A stretch of 64,000 bases of DNA from Pseudogemmobacter bohemicus (GTDB taxonomy: Bacteria > Pseudomonadota > Alphaproteobacteria > Rhodobacterales > Rhodobacteraceae): assembly GCF_003290025.1 (NCBI RefSeq), contig NZ_QNHG01000004.1, positions 542,058 to 606,057 on the forward strand. The letters run 5' to 3'. The notes under the pieces were generated by a model. The model saw nothing but the letters and a program-made list of their open reading frames with translations. It did no database searches and was not told the DNA's origin. The translations under genes and the position numbers were made by a program. Shown here piece after piece: positions 8,032 through 17,190 of this stretch. Positions within the stretch are counted from its first letter, which is position 1; the number at the start of each line of letters is the position of its first letter.

Positions 8032-9079
8032 CGGGGGAAGTCCTGATCGGATGCGCGGGTTTCGCGCTGGATTCATATGCGGCCTCGACAAGGGCCATTG
8101 TGTGCCAGGCATCTTCGGCGCTGCCCTGCAATTCGGCGTCTTCACCCACGGCGTAGCGCATCACCTGGGTAATCCGGCCGATGAAAGCCTCGATGAACCA
8201 GTTGCCGGAGAGCGGGATCTGCCGCCATTCGTCACCTGTGTTGAGCCAGAGCTCATCCGGCTCGCCCTTCGGGTAATCGAGATTGACGCCGAGTTTCAGA
8301 TAAGCCGCGCCCTTGGTGCCGCAGATGCGGAACTCGCAGGCCTGGAACTGGCGGCCAAAGGCGTGGTTGTGGTTGATCGAGAGATTGGCGCGCGCCTTTT
8401 GCCCGTAATCAAGGATGACTGAGCTGCGGGTATTCGAGACCGATGAGGTCGGATGCCCCATGGTTTTCGCATGCACCCCTTCGGGGTTCCCCAGGATATC
8501 CCGAACGAAATCAAGATAATGGATCGAATGAAGCAGGATCTCGACCCGGGGCAGATCTTTGAGGAAGGCCCAGAGATGCCAGGGCGTATCCAGCGCCAGC
8601 CAGGCGTCGAAATCGACCACTTCGCCCAGCAACCCCTTCGCAATGGCATCCTTCAGGGCAAGGCACATCGGAGCAAACCGCAGCTGGAAATTCACTGCCG
8701 CGCGGATCTTGCGGGCGCGAAGAATGCGGATGATCTCATCCGCCGCCCCGAGGTCCGATCCCAGCGGTTTCTGGATCAGCGCCACCGCCCCTTCGGGCAG
8801 GGCGTTCAGCACGCCCGGGATCGCGGCGGGCGGCACGGCGATGTCATAGACCGCGCCGGTGCCTGGCGCCGTCGCCTCGGCCATTGACCCATAGGCCACG
8901 GCGCCAGGCGGCAGGATCGCGCGGGCCTTGTTCTGGTCGGGGTCATAGATCCCGGCCACCTGGAACCCGGCCTTTGCATAAGCCGGCAGATGCGCGTCCG
9001 AGACGATGGAACCCGCGCCGAGGATCACAATCGGCAATGCCGTTTTCGGGGGGGTGATGCTTTGGATCAGATCAGTCAT
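8024..9079 (-). CDS. Gfo/Idh/MocA family oxidoreductase
   Basis: Starting at 9079 (351 residues, overlapping the mutarotase stop by 8 bp) it shows a dinucleotide fold VILGAGSIVSDAHLPAYAKAG, the conserved QKPLG (the EKP-type lysine) and a C-terminal half of mixed sheet. Family members oxidise sugars or inositols with NAD(P). In this operon it is the best candidate for the first oxidation of the sugar to its lactone, a step otherwise missing. Confidence 0.75.
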   Translation of the reverse strand: MTDLIQSITPPKTALPIVILGAGSIVSDAHLPAYAKAGFQVAGIYDPDQNKARAILPPGAVAYGSMAEATAPGTGAVYDIAVPPAAIPGVLNALPEGAVALIQKPLGSDLGAADEIIRILRARKIRAAVNFQLRFAPMCLALKDAIAKGLLGEVVDFDAWLALDTPWHLWAFLKDLPRVEILLHSIHYLDFVRDILGNPEGVHAKTMGHPTSSVSNTRSSVILDYGQKARANLSINHNHAFGRQFQACEFRICGTKGAAYLKLGVNLDYPKGEPDELWLNTGDEWRQIPLSGNWFIEAFIGRITQVMRYAVGEDAELQGSAEDAWHTMALVEAAYESSAKPAHPIRTSPDA

Positions 9080-9401
9080 GGTGGAAGATTTCCGACATTC
9101 CCGCCCACCATTCCCCCGTCTCGCGCGTCTCGAGCGGACGTTGCAGCGGCTTGTTGACCGCCCACCATTTCTGGGTCTCGGGATCGGCGGCCATCTTCGC
9201 CATATCGCCGGCAAAATCCTTGCCGGAATATTCGAAATAGGAAAACAAAAGGTTCTCCGGCTCTTTCAGGAAGATGGAATAGTTCGATATGTGACAGTCC
9301 GAGATCTTTGCCAGCACTGCAGGCCAGACCTCGGAATGGAGTTTGAGATACGCGGCCTTGCCCTCTTCCGAGAGGCCGATCACCGAGCCATAGCGCGTCA
9401 T
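9072..9401 (-). CDS. rhaM: L-rhamnose mutarotase family protein
   Basis: The 109-residue protein has the RhaM fold signature: YLKLHSEVWP with His22 (the catalytic histidine position of RhaM), the NYSIFLKEPENLLFSYFEY strand pair, and WWAVNKPLQ. RhaM-type enzymes interconvert alpha and beta anomers of L-rhamnose; relatives act on L-fucose. It is coupled by ATGA overlap to the enolase-superfamily gene. This gene is the strongest hint that the substrate is a 6-deoxyhexose. Confidence 0.85.
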   Translation of the reverse strand: MTRYGSVIGLSEEGKAAYLKLHSEVWPAVLAKISDCHISNYSIFLKEPENLLFSYFEYSGKDFAGDMAKMAADPETQKWWAVNKPLQRPLETRETGEWWAGMSEIFHHD

Positions 9402-10516
9402 GCCGCCCCCTCCGTGATTGTGATTTTCGAACCTTCCGAGATCCGCGCGACAATTGCATCATGGTCCCAGTCGATGCCCAGCCCCGGTGCCACCGGCGCC
9501 AGGGCGAGCCCGCCGTCACGGGCCATCGGCGCCGCGATATCGTCAAGCTGCGGGATATATTCCAGCCAGGGCGCATTCGGGACGGCGCAAACCAGCGAGA
9601 CATGCAGTTCCATCAGGAAATGCGGGCAGATCATCAGGTTATGCGCCTCGGCCATATGGGCGACCTTGAGCCAGGGCGTGATGCCGCCGATCCGCGCCAC
9701 ATCGGCCTGGACGATGCCACAGGCACCAGCCTGGATATAATCGGCGAACTGCCCCGGGGAATACATCGACTCGCCAACGGCAATCGGCACCCGGGATTGC
9801 CGGGTCAGTCGCGCGTGGCCCGCGATATCATCGGCGGGCAGCGGCTCCTCGAACCAGGCGATGTTCAGGCGTTCCAGGAGGTTCAGGCGGCGCGAGGCCT
9901 CTGGCTGCGTCATCGACTGATTGGCGTCGGTCATAATCTCGTAATCATCGCCCAGGGCACTGCGCACCGCCTCAAGCCGGGCGGCATCGCCGGCGACTGT
10001 CGGCTTGCCGATCTTGATCTTGGATCCCCGGAACCCCGCCTCGCGCATCGCCAGCGCGTCATCGACCAGCGCCGCCGGCTCCAGATGCAGCCAGCCGCCT
10101 TCGGTCGAATACATCGGCACCGCAGCCTTCGCGCCACCCGCCAGCACATGCAGCGGCAGGCCCGTGCGGCTCCCGCGCAGATCCCAGAGCGCGGTGTCAA
10201 TCGCGGCCTGGGCGAGCGCCATGATCGGACCCACGGCGGTGGCATGCGAGGAGAAGAGCAGATCGCGCCAGATCGCCTCGATCAGCCCCGCCTCGCGACC
10301 GATCAGCCGCGGCAGGAAGGTGCGGCGCAGCAGTTCCAGCACCGACCAGCCGCCATCGCCGATCGTGTAGCTGTAGCCAAGGCCCTGTGCCCCGTCCGCG
10401 TCAAACAGCCGGACGAAGATCGTCTCCTGGCTTTTGAAGGACTGGATCGCATCGGTGCGTTTCACCTTTGGGATCAGATCAACGATGAAGGCCTCGGCCC
10501 GGGTGATCAAAGCCAT
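9398..10516 (-). CDS. Mandelate racemase/enolase superfamily acid-sugar dehydratase
   Basis: The 372-residue protein has a full mandelate-racemase-subgroup active site: Lys166-x-Lys168 in SKIKIG, metal ligands Asp197 (MTDANQ), Glu223 (WFEEP) and Glu249 (VGES), and a general base His299 in CPHFLMELH with Asp272 as partner. Such enzymes dehydrate aldonates or aldarates. It is shorter than L-fuconate dehydratase (about 440 residues) and the HFLMELHVSLV region recalls talarate/galactarate dehydratase. The operon therefore has two unrelated dehydratases. Confidence 0.85.
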   Translation of the reverse strand: MALITRAEAFIVDLIPKVKRTDAIQSFKSQETIFVRLFDADGAQGLGYSYTIGDGGWSVLELLRRTFLPRLIGREAGLIEAIWRDLLFSSHATAVGPIMALAQAAIDTALWDLRGSRTGLPLHVLAGGAKAAVPMYSTEGGWLHLEPAALVDDALAMREAGFRGSKIKIGKPTVAGDAARLEAVRSALGDDYEIMTDANQSMTQPEASRRLNLLERLNIAWFEEPLPADDIAGHARLTRQSRVPIAVGESMYSPGQFADYIQAGACGIVQADVARIGGITPWLKVAHMAEAHNLMICPHFLMELHVSLVCAVPNAPWLEYIPQLDDIAAPMARDGGLALAPVAPGLGIDWDHDAIVARISEGSKITITEGAA

Positions 10517-10519
10517 GGC

Positions 10520-11605
10520 TCAGCCCCTCAGATTCAGGCCGGTTTCAGCGTCGAAGATATGGCATTTGTCGAGCGCGATGCCAAAGCGCAGCACCTCGCC
10601 CGGGGTCACCGGGCGCGGGTTCAGCATCTTGGCCTGGACCTCGGTGCCGGCGAGCTGGGCGAAGAGCACCGTCTCGGTGCCAAGCGGCTCCGACAGCACC
10701 ACCTTCATATCGACATGGGCCATATGGGCGGTGGGTGGCAGCGCATGGCCATCCGGCATGATGTTGTCGGCGCGGATGCCAAGCTGCACGCGGCGCCCGT
10801 CGGCCAGTTTCACGCCGGGCGGCAGCGGGATCGTGGTGCCATCCGTGAGCCCGATCTGATTGCCGCCGACCACGCCGGTCAGCAGGTTCATCGGCGGCGA
10901 GCCGATAAAGGTCGCGACAAAGGTATTCACCGGGTTTTCAAAGACTTCCAGCGGGGTTCCGACCTGGACGATATGGCCGTCGCGCATGATCACGATACGG
11001 TCGGCAAGGGTCATCGCCTCGATCTGGTCATGGGTGACATAGATCACCGTCGAGCCGACCTTCTGGTGCAGCTTCTTGATCTCGACCCGCATCTGGGTGC
11101 GCAGTTTCGCATCGAGGTTCGAGAGCGGCTCGTCGAAGAGGAACACATCCGGATGGCGCACAATGGCGCGGCCCATGGCGACGCGCTGGCGCTGGCCGCC
11201 GGAAAGGGCTCCGGGTTTGCGGTCGAGCAGCGGCGTGAGGGCCAGAATTTCGGCGGCTTCATCGACGGCCTTGTTGATCTCGGCCTGGCTCTTCTTCGCG
11301 ATCTTCAGCGAAAAGCCCAGATTTTCGCGCACCGTCATATGCGGATAAAGCGCGTAATTCTGGAACACCATCGCAAGGTTGCGCTCCCGTGGCGGCAGAT
11401 CATTGACGACGCGGTCGCCAATCAGGATCTCACCGCCCGAGATGTCCTCCAGCCCCGCCACCATGCGCAAAGTCGTCGACTTGCCGCAGCCCGAGGGGCC
11501 GACCAGCACGACGAATTCGCCCTCGGCAATCGAGAGATTGATCGAATGCACGACATCCAGCGCGCCATAGCTTTTCTTGACGTTTTTCAGATGGACCTGG
11601 GCCAT
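10520..11605 (-). CDS. CUT1 sugar ABC transporter ATP-binding protein (MalK/UgpC type)
   Basis: The 361-residue ATPase has Walker [10 protein letters not shown] (about 37-45), Q-loop, signature LSGGQRQR, Walker [15 protein letters not shown], and a C-terminal TOBE regulatory region (about 240-361) typical of MalK/UgpC. It energises uptake with the permeases at 11609-13373. Intergenic gaps on both sides are 3 bp. Confidence 0.9.
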   Translation of the reverse strand: MAQVHLKNVKKSYGALDVVHSINLSIAEGEFVVLVGPSGCGKSTTLRMVAGLEDISGGEILIGDRVVNDLPPRERNLAMVFQNYALYPHMTVRENLGFSLKIAKKSQAEINKAVDEAAEILALTPLLDRKPGALSGGQRQRVAMGRAIVRHPDVFLFDEPLSNLDAKLRTQMRVEIKKLHQKVGSTVIYVTHDQIEAMTLADRIVIMRDGHIVQVGTPLEVFENPVNTFVATFIGSPPMNLLTGVVGGNQIGLTDGTTIPLPPGVKLADGRRVQLGIRADNIMPDGHALPPTAHMAHVDMKVVLSEPLGTETVLFAQLAGTEVQAKMLNPRPVTPGEVLRFGIALDKCHIFDAETGLNLRG

Positions 11606-11608
11606 GGC

Positions 11609-12475
11609 TTATCCTTTCACGCCGCCGAAGGTCAGGCCGGCGATCAGATGTTTCTGAACGAGGAAGGTCAGGATCAGCGCGGGGATGATCATCAGGACCG
11701 CAAGGGCGCACATGCCGCCCCAGTTCAGGGTGAATTGCGAGGTGAAGTCGAGAAGACCGACCGGCATCGTCTTGGACGAAACCGAGCGCGTCAGCTGCGA
11801 GGCCAGGGCATATTCGTTCCAGGAGGTCAGGAAGGCGAAGATACCGGCGCTTGCGATGCCAGCACGGGCGACCGGGAATTCCACACGCCAGAAGGCCTGC
11901 CAGCGGGTGCAGCCGTCGATTTCGGCGGCCTCGGCCAGCTCTTTCGGGACCTGGCGGAAAAAGCCGTCGATCAGCCAGATGGTGAAGGGGACATTCAGCG
12001 CGACATAGACAAGGATCATGCCCAGATGGGTGTCGATCAGCCCGGTGCGGCCAAAGATGATGAACACGGGCAGCGACAGCGCGACACCAGGCACCGCGCG
12101 GGTCGCCATCAGCATCACGAAGGTCATCGCCTTGCCCTTGAACTTATAGCGGGCAAAGGCATAGCCCCCGGCCATCCCGATCAGCAAAGCGATCAGGGTC
12201 GAGGTGACCGAGATGATCAGCGAATTGGTGAAATAGGTCCAGACCGGGATGCCCCCCTGCCCCGCGCCGCCGAACATGGCGCGGTAATGGTCGAGGTTCA
12301 GGCTGTTCGGGATCCAGACCGGCGGTTTCGCCATGATCTCGACGGTCGGGCGGAACGAGTTCAGCACCACCCAGAGGCCGGGAATGGTGATCACGCACAT
12401 GGCAAGGAAGAGGCCGATGAAATGGCCGGCCTTCAGCAGACGTTTGCGCAGACGGTGTTGCGAGGCGGATGCCAT
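11609..12475 (-). CDS. CUT1 sugar ABC transporter permease (MalG type)
   Basis: The start at 12475 lies 1 bp after the stop of the other permease, with GGGGG just upstream. The 288-residue protein has about six hydrophobic segments and the EAA loop ELAEAAEIDGCTRWQAFWRVEFPVA used to dock the ATPase. Inner-membrane subunit of the operon's sugar importer. Confidence 0.9.
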   Translation of the reverse strand: MASASQHRLRKRLLKAGHFIGLFLAMCVITIPGLWVVLNSFRPTVEIMAKPPVWIPNSLNLDHYRAMFGGAGQGGIPVWTYFTNSLIISVTSTLIALLIGMAGGYAFARYKFKGKAMTFVMLMATRAVPGVALSLPVFIIFGRTGLIDTHLGMILVYVALNVPFTIWLIDGFFRQVPKELAEAAEIDGCTRWQAFWRVEFPVARAGIASAGIFAFLTSWNEYALASQLTRSVSSKTMPVGLLDFTSQFTLNWGGMCALAVLMIIPALILTFLVQKHLIAGLTFGGVKG

Positions 12476-12476
12476 A

Positions 12477-13373
12477 TCAGTCCCCCATGCCCAGCTCACG
12501 CCGCGCGCTTTGCAGCTTGAGGAAGAAGTAAACGGTGAAGGCGATCGACAAGAGGATCGCGATATAGCCCATGGCATTGGCATAGCCCATGCGGGCATCG
12601 ACATAGCCGGTGCGCCCGATCATGGTCCACAAAAGCTCGGTCCGTTTGGCGGGGCCGCCGCCGGTCATCACCTGAACGATGTCATAGGCACGCGCGACGT
12701 CGAGGCTGCGGATCGCCATGGCGATATAGATGAAGGGCATGAGGAAGGGCAGCGTCACATAGCGGAACGATTGCCAGGGTGTGCAGCCATCGACCTTTGC
12801 GGCCTCCAGCGGGTCCTGCGGCAGCGCGAAAAGGCCGGCAAGGATCAGGATCGCGAAGACAGAGGTGCTCATCCACACTTCGGCGCAGATGATCGCGAAA
12901 AGCGCCAGATTGCCATCGACCAGCCAGGGGATCGCGGTTGATGCCAGGCCCATGGATTGCAGCGCGTTGTTCACCAGCCCGACATTGTCGTTGAAGATGA
13001 ACTTGAACATAAAGCCCACCAGGATGGGCGAGAACATCATCGGAAACATCATCATGGTGCGCAGCGTGCGCTGGCCGCGCTGCACTTTCGCGACCATCAG
13101 CGCGAGGCCAAGACCCAGCAGCATCTCAAGGTTCAGCGCGATGGTCAGCAAGAGCACCGTGCGCCCGAAAGCCTTCCAGAAGCCCGGATCGGTCAGCGCC
13201 TTCTCATAGTTGAAGGGGAAGTTGATCTTCCACAGCGTCTCGGGACGCGTCAGCTGATAGGGGGTGAAGCTGGAGTAGAGGGACAGCAAAAGCGGCACCA
13301 GCACCACTGCCGCCAGGATCAGGAAGGCGGGCATGAGCAGGAGAAGCCAGGGCGGAAGCTTGGCGCGGGTCAT
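12477..13373 (-). CDS. CUT1 sugar ABC transporter permease (MalF type)
   Basis: This 298-residue inner-membrane protein starts with a hydrophobic helix (LLLLMPAFLILAAVVLVPLL) and has six predicted spans plus the EAA motif (LEAAKVDGCTPWQSFRYVTLPFL). It pairs with the MalG-type permease and follows the binding-protein gene after an 85-bp gap holding a stem-loop. Confidence 0.9.
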   Translation of the reverse strand: MTRAKLPPWLLLLMPAFLILAAVVLVPLLLSLYSSFTPYQLTRPETLWKINFPFNYEKALTDPGFWKAFGRTVLLLTIALNLEMLLGLGLALMVAKVQRGQRTLRTMMMFPMMFSPILVGFMFKFIFNDNVGLVNNALQSMGLASTAIPWLVDGNLALFAIICAEVWMSTSVFAILILAGLFALPQDPLEAAKVDGCTPWQSFRYVTLPFLMPFIYIAMAIRSLDVARAYDIVQVMTGGGPAKRTELLWTMIGRTGYVDARMGYANAMGYIAILLSIAFTVYFFLKLQSARRELGMGD

Positions 13374-13417
13374 TGGTTTTCCGGGCTGAGCGTCCCATCG
13401 CGGGACAGTTGGAACAG

Positions 13418-13442
13418 GGGCGGCACCCCTCAGGTGCCGCCC
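13418..13442. promoter_or_regulatory. Intra-operon stem-loop after the sugar-binding protein gene
   Basis: GGGCGGCACC (13418-13427) and GGTGCCGCCC (13433-13442) form a perfect 10-bp stem with a 5-nt loop and no U run. Stems at this place in ABC operons often protect the binding-protein mRNA so it is made in excess over the permeases. Confidence 0.6.
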
Positions 13443-13458
13443 GCAAAGATCACGAGGA

Positions 13459-14769
13459 TCAGTAGACGCCGTTCTCGCGCATCAGATCGTCAACGGCGGC
13501 GGAGGCATCCTCCAGCGCCTGATCGACGGTCTTGTCACCAAGGATCGCGGCCTGCAATTCCGGGAAGATCAGGTTGCCGGATTCGATCCAGTAAGGGGTC
13601 GGCGGCACCGGGAAGGCAGTCAGCGCGGTTTCCTGGAAGGCGGCGAGGACTTCGGACTTGTAGGGGTCATCCTTGGCCTGCTCAATCACATATTCCCAGA
13701 CTGCGGTGCGCGAGGGCAGCGGGCCCGGCGCCGATTCCAGCTTCTGGCTGTCTTCATTGGTCAGGAAATCGACCAGCGAGGCGGCGGCCTCTTTATTGGC
13801 GCAAGACTCGGTGACCGAGAAGCCGTGGAAACCCGACCAGCCGGTCCGAACCCCTGCCGAACCCTTCGGTGCCGGCGCGACGCCGACATTGCCGGCAACT
13901 TTCGAAGCCGAAGGATCATTGAAGAAGCCCGACCAGCCCGGCCAGTCCAGGTTCAGCGCGACGGTGCCGGAGGCGAAACCATTACCCAGATCGTCCCAGA
14001 GATAGTTGGTGGTGCCCGGAGGCACCGCGCCGGCCTTGTAAAGGTCAACGAACCATTGCAGCGCCTCTTTGCCCTCGGGCGAATTGAAGGCGGGCGACAT
14101 GTCATCATTGAACATCTTGCCGCCATTGGCGACGACCAGCTCATAGAAACGGCCGTTGATCGCCTCATCCTTGCCGGCATATTGGGTGCCGTAGAAATTC
14201 GGCGGATCGGCGAAGAAGATCGCCTGATCGCGGAACTCGTCCCAGGTTTCCGGCGGAGCGAGATCCTTGCCGGTCTTGGCCTTCCAGGCCTCGGCCTTTG
14301 CCGGATCGGCATAGAGCGACTTCTGGTAATACAGCGCCGAGACGTCGAATTGTGCGCGCGGCAGCATGGTCAGTTTGCCGTCGATGGTGGCCGCAGTGAT
14401 GTTTGCAGGCACGAAACCGGCAATCGATTCTGCCGGCACCAGCGCCGCCAGATCGGTGAACAGCGCCGGGTATTGCGAGGCAAAGGACGAATGGTTCGAC
14501 CCGACGCACCAGCCGGTCGTCCCGGCGGCGATATCGGCCTTATATTCCTTATCCAGCTCGAAATGGTTTTTCTGGCTGATGATTTTGACCGTGGCGCCAG
14601 TCGCCTTTTCCCAGTCGGCAATGCGGCTGTAGAGAGCCTCGTATTGTTGCCCCCCGATCAGCTTGGCCTCGATGGTGACGCCGGCGAATTCGCCTTCGGC
14701 CATGGCTGCCGGTGCGAAACCGAAGCTGGCCACCAGTGCCAGCACAGAGCCGGCCCCGAATCCCTTCAT
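13459..14769 (-). CDS. CUT1 sugar ABC transporter substrate-binding protein
   Basis: The ATG at 14769 follows GGGAGGAGATACC, giving 436 residues; a longer upstream start has no ribosome site. A clear Sec signal peptide is present (MKGFGAGSVLALVASFGFA, cleavage after AMA near residue 24), then a family 1 binding-protein fold. It is the first gene of the operon and captures the sugar in the periplasm. The SQKNHFELDKEYKADIAAG region near 75 and the large C-lobe match long CUT1 binders. Confidence 0.9.
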   Translation of the reverse strand: MKGFGAGSVLALVASFGFAPAAMAEGEFAGVTIEAKLIGGQQYEALYSRIADWEKATGATVKIISQKNHFELDKEYKADIAAGTTGWCVGSNHSSFASQYPALFTDLAALVPAESIAGFVPANITAATIDGKLTMLPRAQFDVSALYYQKSLYADPAKAEAWKAKTGKDLAPPETWDEFRDQAIFFADPPNFYGTQYAGKDEAINGRFYELVVANGGKMFNDDMSPAFNSPEGKEALQWFVDLYKAGAVPPGTTNYLWDDLGNGFASGTVALNLDWPGWSGFFNDPSASKVAGNVGVAPAPKGSAGVRTGWSGFHGFSVTESCANKEAAASLVDFLTNEDSQKLESAPGPLPSRTAVWEYVIEQAKDDPYKSEVLAAFQETALTAFPVPPTPYWIESGNLIFPELQAAILGDKTVDQALEDASAAVDDLMRENGVY

Positions 14770-14819
14770 GGTATCTCCTCCCGTTGCGATGCCCCGGGGC
14801 CGCCTCCTGCAGCCGCGCG

Positions 14820-14834
14820 ATTTCATATTCAGAA
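14820..14834. promoter_or_regulatory. Candidate IclR operator in the sugar operon leader
   Basis: ATTTCATATTCAGAA lies just downstream of the proposed -10 box and 50 bp before the first start codon. It matches ATTTCATTTATGGAA (2127-2141) at 11 of 15 positions. A repressor bound here would block the operon. Confidence 0.4.
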
Positions 14835-14846
14835 CATCTTTTCATA

Positions 14847-14875
14847 GTTAAACGTGACACAAGGCAGTGAGTCAA
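14847..14875 (-). promoter_or_regulatory. Sigma-70-like promoter of the sugar catabolic operon
   Basis: On the minus strand TTGACT (14870-14875) is followed after 17 bp by TTTAAC (14847-14852). This would start transcription near 14840, about 70 bp before the binding-protein gene. Confidence 0.5.
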
Positions 14876-14954
14876 GTAACACTGTCGCCCGGACGCCGGA
14901 TTCCGTCGTTATGATAGCGCCGCCATTGCCGCGTGACGCGGATGAGGAGGAAGC

Positions 14955-15785
14955 ATGATCTTCGACACCCATCTTCACCTGATCGACCGCAGCCGGCTGG
15001 CTTATCCCTGGCTTGCCGGCGTGCCGGCACTGGATCGCGACTGGCGTTATGAGGAGTATGAATCGCTGGCGCGACGCTGCGGCATCACCGATGTGCTGCA
15101 TATGGAAGTCGATGTGGCAGAAGACCAGATCGGCGCCGAGACCGCTTTTGTGGCGGATCTGATGGCGCGGCCCGGCAGCCTGATCCGCGGCGCGATCTCA
15201 TCGGCGAGGCCCGAGGCTGCGGGCTTTGCCGCCTGGCTCGACGCGCAGGACCGGGGCGTGGTCAAAGGCATCCGCCGGGTTCTGCATGTGATGCCGGATG
15301 GTCTGTCAGAGCAGCCGCTCTTTCGCGAGAATATCCGCCGGCTCGGCCCCACCGGCCTGCCTTTCGATCTGTGTCTGCTGGCACGGCAATTGCCGCTTGG
15401 CGCCGCCCTGGCCGATGCAGCGCCCGAGGTCAGCTTCGTGCTGGATCACTGCGGTGTGCCCGATATTGCCGGCGGCGCTTTCGCCCCCTGGGCGGCGGCG
15501 ATCACCGATCTCGCGCGGCGGCCAAATGTGAGCCTCAAGCTTTCCGGCCTGCCGACCTATACCGGCGGCGGCTGGAGCCTGGAGACGCTCCGCCCCTGGG
15601 TTGCGCATGTGCTGGAGGCCTTCGGCCCTGCGCGTTTGGTCTGGGGGTCGGACAGCCCGGTCGTCACACTGCAGTCCGGGCTGGCGGAATGGGTGGCGGC
15701 GAGCCATGCGCTGCTGGCCGACCTGACCACGGCCGAGCGCACCGCGATCCTGTCGGGAAATGCGCGCCGGATCTGGGGCGTCTAG
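14955..15785 (+). CDS. Amidohydrolase family lactonase (L-fuconolactone hydrolase type)
   Basis: The ATG at 14955 has GAGGAGGAAGC upstream. The 276-residue TIM-barrel protein shows the metal motif DTHLHLID (4-11), FVLDHCGVPD near 174 and RLVWGSDSPV near 231, as in COG3618 lactonases that include L-fuconolactonase and L-rhamnono-lactonase-like enzymes. It is divergent from the operon and shares its control region, so it most likely hydrolyses the sugar lactone to the aldonate. Its 3' end overlaps the convergent entA-like gene by 4 bp. Confidence 0.8.
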   Translation: MIFDTHLHLIDRSRLAYPWLAGVPALDRDWRYEEYESLARRCGITDVLHMEVDVAEDQIGAETAFVADLMARPGSLIRGAISSARPEAAGFAAWLDAQDRGVVKGIRRVLHVMPDGLSEQPLFRENIRRLGPTGLPFDLCLLARQLPLGAALADAAPEVSFVLDHCGVPDIAGGAFAPWAAAITDLARRPNVSLKLSGLPTYTGGGWSLETLRPWVAHVLEAFGPARLVWGSDSPVVTLQSGLAEWVAASHALLADLTTAERTAILSGNARRIWGV

Positions 15786-16543
15786 GCCTGCTGCGTGGCG
15801 CCACCATCAACGTAAAGGTCAGCCATGGTGACATGGCCAGCCTGATCGGACAGCAGGAACATCACCGCATTGGCGACATCTTCGGGCTCGGCGATCTTGC
15901 CCAGCGGAATGCCGGGTTTGAACTGTTCGGGAATGCCCCGGATCACCCGCGCCTCGCCCGAGGCATCTTCCCACATGCCGGTCTGCATCGGCGTTCTGGT
16001 CGAGCCCGGCGCCACGATATTGCAGCGGATGCCCTGGGCCGCCAGCTCCATCCCCAAAGCGCGCATATACATCGTCGCCGCCGCTTTTGACGCCGCATAA
16101 GCCGCCATGCCGTAGCGCGGCACCCCGGCCGCATTGGACGAGACCGCAACCAGCGCGCCCGCACCCCTTGGCCCCATCACCCGCGCCAGCGCCCGCGTCA
16201 GGTGGAAAACACCATCCGCATTCACCGAAAACACCCGCCGCCAGTCGGCATCGCTGGTCTCGGTCACCAGCCCGGTCGCCAGCACGCCCGCGACCGAGAC
16301 ACCGAAATGCACCGGGCCAAGCGTCGCCTCGGTTTGCGTGACCAGATGCTCCACCGCCGCAGAATCGGAAACATCCAGCGCCCGCAGCACCAGACCGGGC
16401 GCCGGCGCCAGATCGGGCACCGCGAGATCGGTCGCCACCACCCGCGCGCCCGCCTCCAGGAGCGCCGCCACCACCGCGCGACCGATACCACCGCCGGCCC
16501 CGGTCACCAGAGCCAGCCGGTTCTCAAACCCCGTCAGCCGCAT
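15782..16543 (-). CDS. entA: 2,3-dihydro-2,3-dihydroxybenzoate dehydrogenase
   Basis: This 253-residue SDR has GAGGGIGRA (15-23), Ser135/136, Tyr149 and Lys153. Its C-terminal half closely follows EntA (GSTRTPMQTGMWED, GIPEQFKPGIPLGKIA, YVDGGAT), which separates it from generic SDRs. It oxidises 2,3-dihydro-2,3-DHB to 2,3-dihydroxybenzoate with NAD+. It is third in an entC-entB-entA operon with 2-3 bp gaps. Confidence 0.88.
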   Translation of the reverse strand: MRLTGFENRLALVTGAGGGIGRAVVAALLEAGARVVATDLAVPDLAPAPGLVLRALDVSDSAAVEHLVTQTEATLGPVHFGVSVAGVLATGLVTETSDADWRRVFSVNADGVFHLTRALARVMGPRGAGALVAVSSNAAGVPRYGMAAYAASKAAATMYMRALGMELAAQGIRCNIVAPGSTRTPMQTGMWEDASGEARVIRGIPEQFKPGIPLGKIAEPEDVANAVMFLLSDQAGHVTMADLYVDGGATQQA

Positions 16544-16546
16544 CTC

Positions 16547-17188
16547 TTACCCCTCCAGCGCCGACAGCAGCGCATCGGTCAGTTGCACCACACCGCAGCG
16601 CCCGGCCACCCATTCCAGCGCCATATCATGCTCGGCCCGGCTGAAATCCGCGAGCGCATCGGCGGCCATGAAGGGTTCGATATCACGCTGGAAGGCCTCG
16701 CCTGCGGTCATCAGACAGCCGATATGGGCATAGACGCCGCAGATGATCAGCTGATCGCGCCCCCGGACCCGCATCAGGTGTTCCAGATTCGAGCGCTGAA
16801 AGGCGGAATAGCGGTGCTTGACCAGCACGAAATCGGAAGGCTCCGGCGCGAGTTCCGGAATGATCGCCTGGTGGTCGGGGTCTGCCGACATGCCCGGCCC
16901 CCAGAGATCGGCCTGGAGGCCCCGGTCGCGGCGGTCCTGGTCGCCCTCTTGCGCGGTGTAGAAGACCGGCAGGCCAGCGGCGCGGGCGGCTGCGGCCAGC
17001 GTTGCAATATTGGCGATGGCGGGCGCGATGGGGCTGGTCCCTGCCGCATAGGGGCGCAGGAAATAGCGCTGCATATCATGGATCAACAGCGCCGCGCGGG
17101 CGGGCTGCAAGCGCCACGGCCCGCGCGAGGGCGGGATTTCCGCAAGTATGGGCAGTGGATAGGGCTGGATCTGCGGCAGGCCGGCCAT
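16547..17188 (-). CDS. entB: Isochorismatase, EntB-like, without aryl carrier domain
   Basis: The start at 17188 is 2 bp after the entC stop, giving 213 residues. Isochorismatase features are LLIHDMQRYFL with Asp38, LVKHRYSAF with Lys124, and ICGVYAHIGCLMTA with Cys158, as in EntB. The C-terminal ArCP present in the 285-residue enteric EntB is absent: the protein stops at the end of the hydrolase domain. It makes 2,3-dihydro-2,3-DHB plus pyruvate but cannot itself carry an aryl group for NRPS assembly. Confidence 0.88.
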   Translation of the reverse strand: MAGLPQIQPYPLPILAEIPPSRGPWRLQPARAALLIHDMQRYFLRPYAAGTSPIAPAIANIATLAAAARAAGLPVFYTAQEGDQDRRDRGLQADLWGPGMSADPDHQAIIPELAPEPSDFVLVKHRYSAFQRSNLEHLMRVRGRDQLIICGVYAHIGCLMTAGEAFQRDIEPFMAADALADFSRAEHDMALEWVAGRCGVVQLTDALLSALEG

Positions 17189-17190
17189 GG

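Noticed and set aside
9461-12520. 1019-codon plus-strand open frame across the ABC transporter genes
   Set aside because: Very long, but rich in Arg, His, Gln and Asp with no domain; it mirrors the conserved minus-strand ATPase and permease genes.
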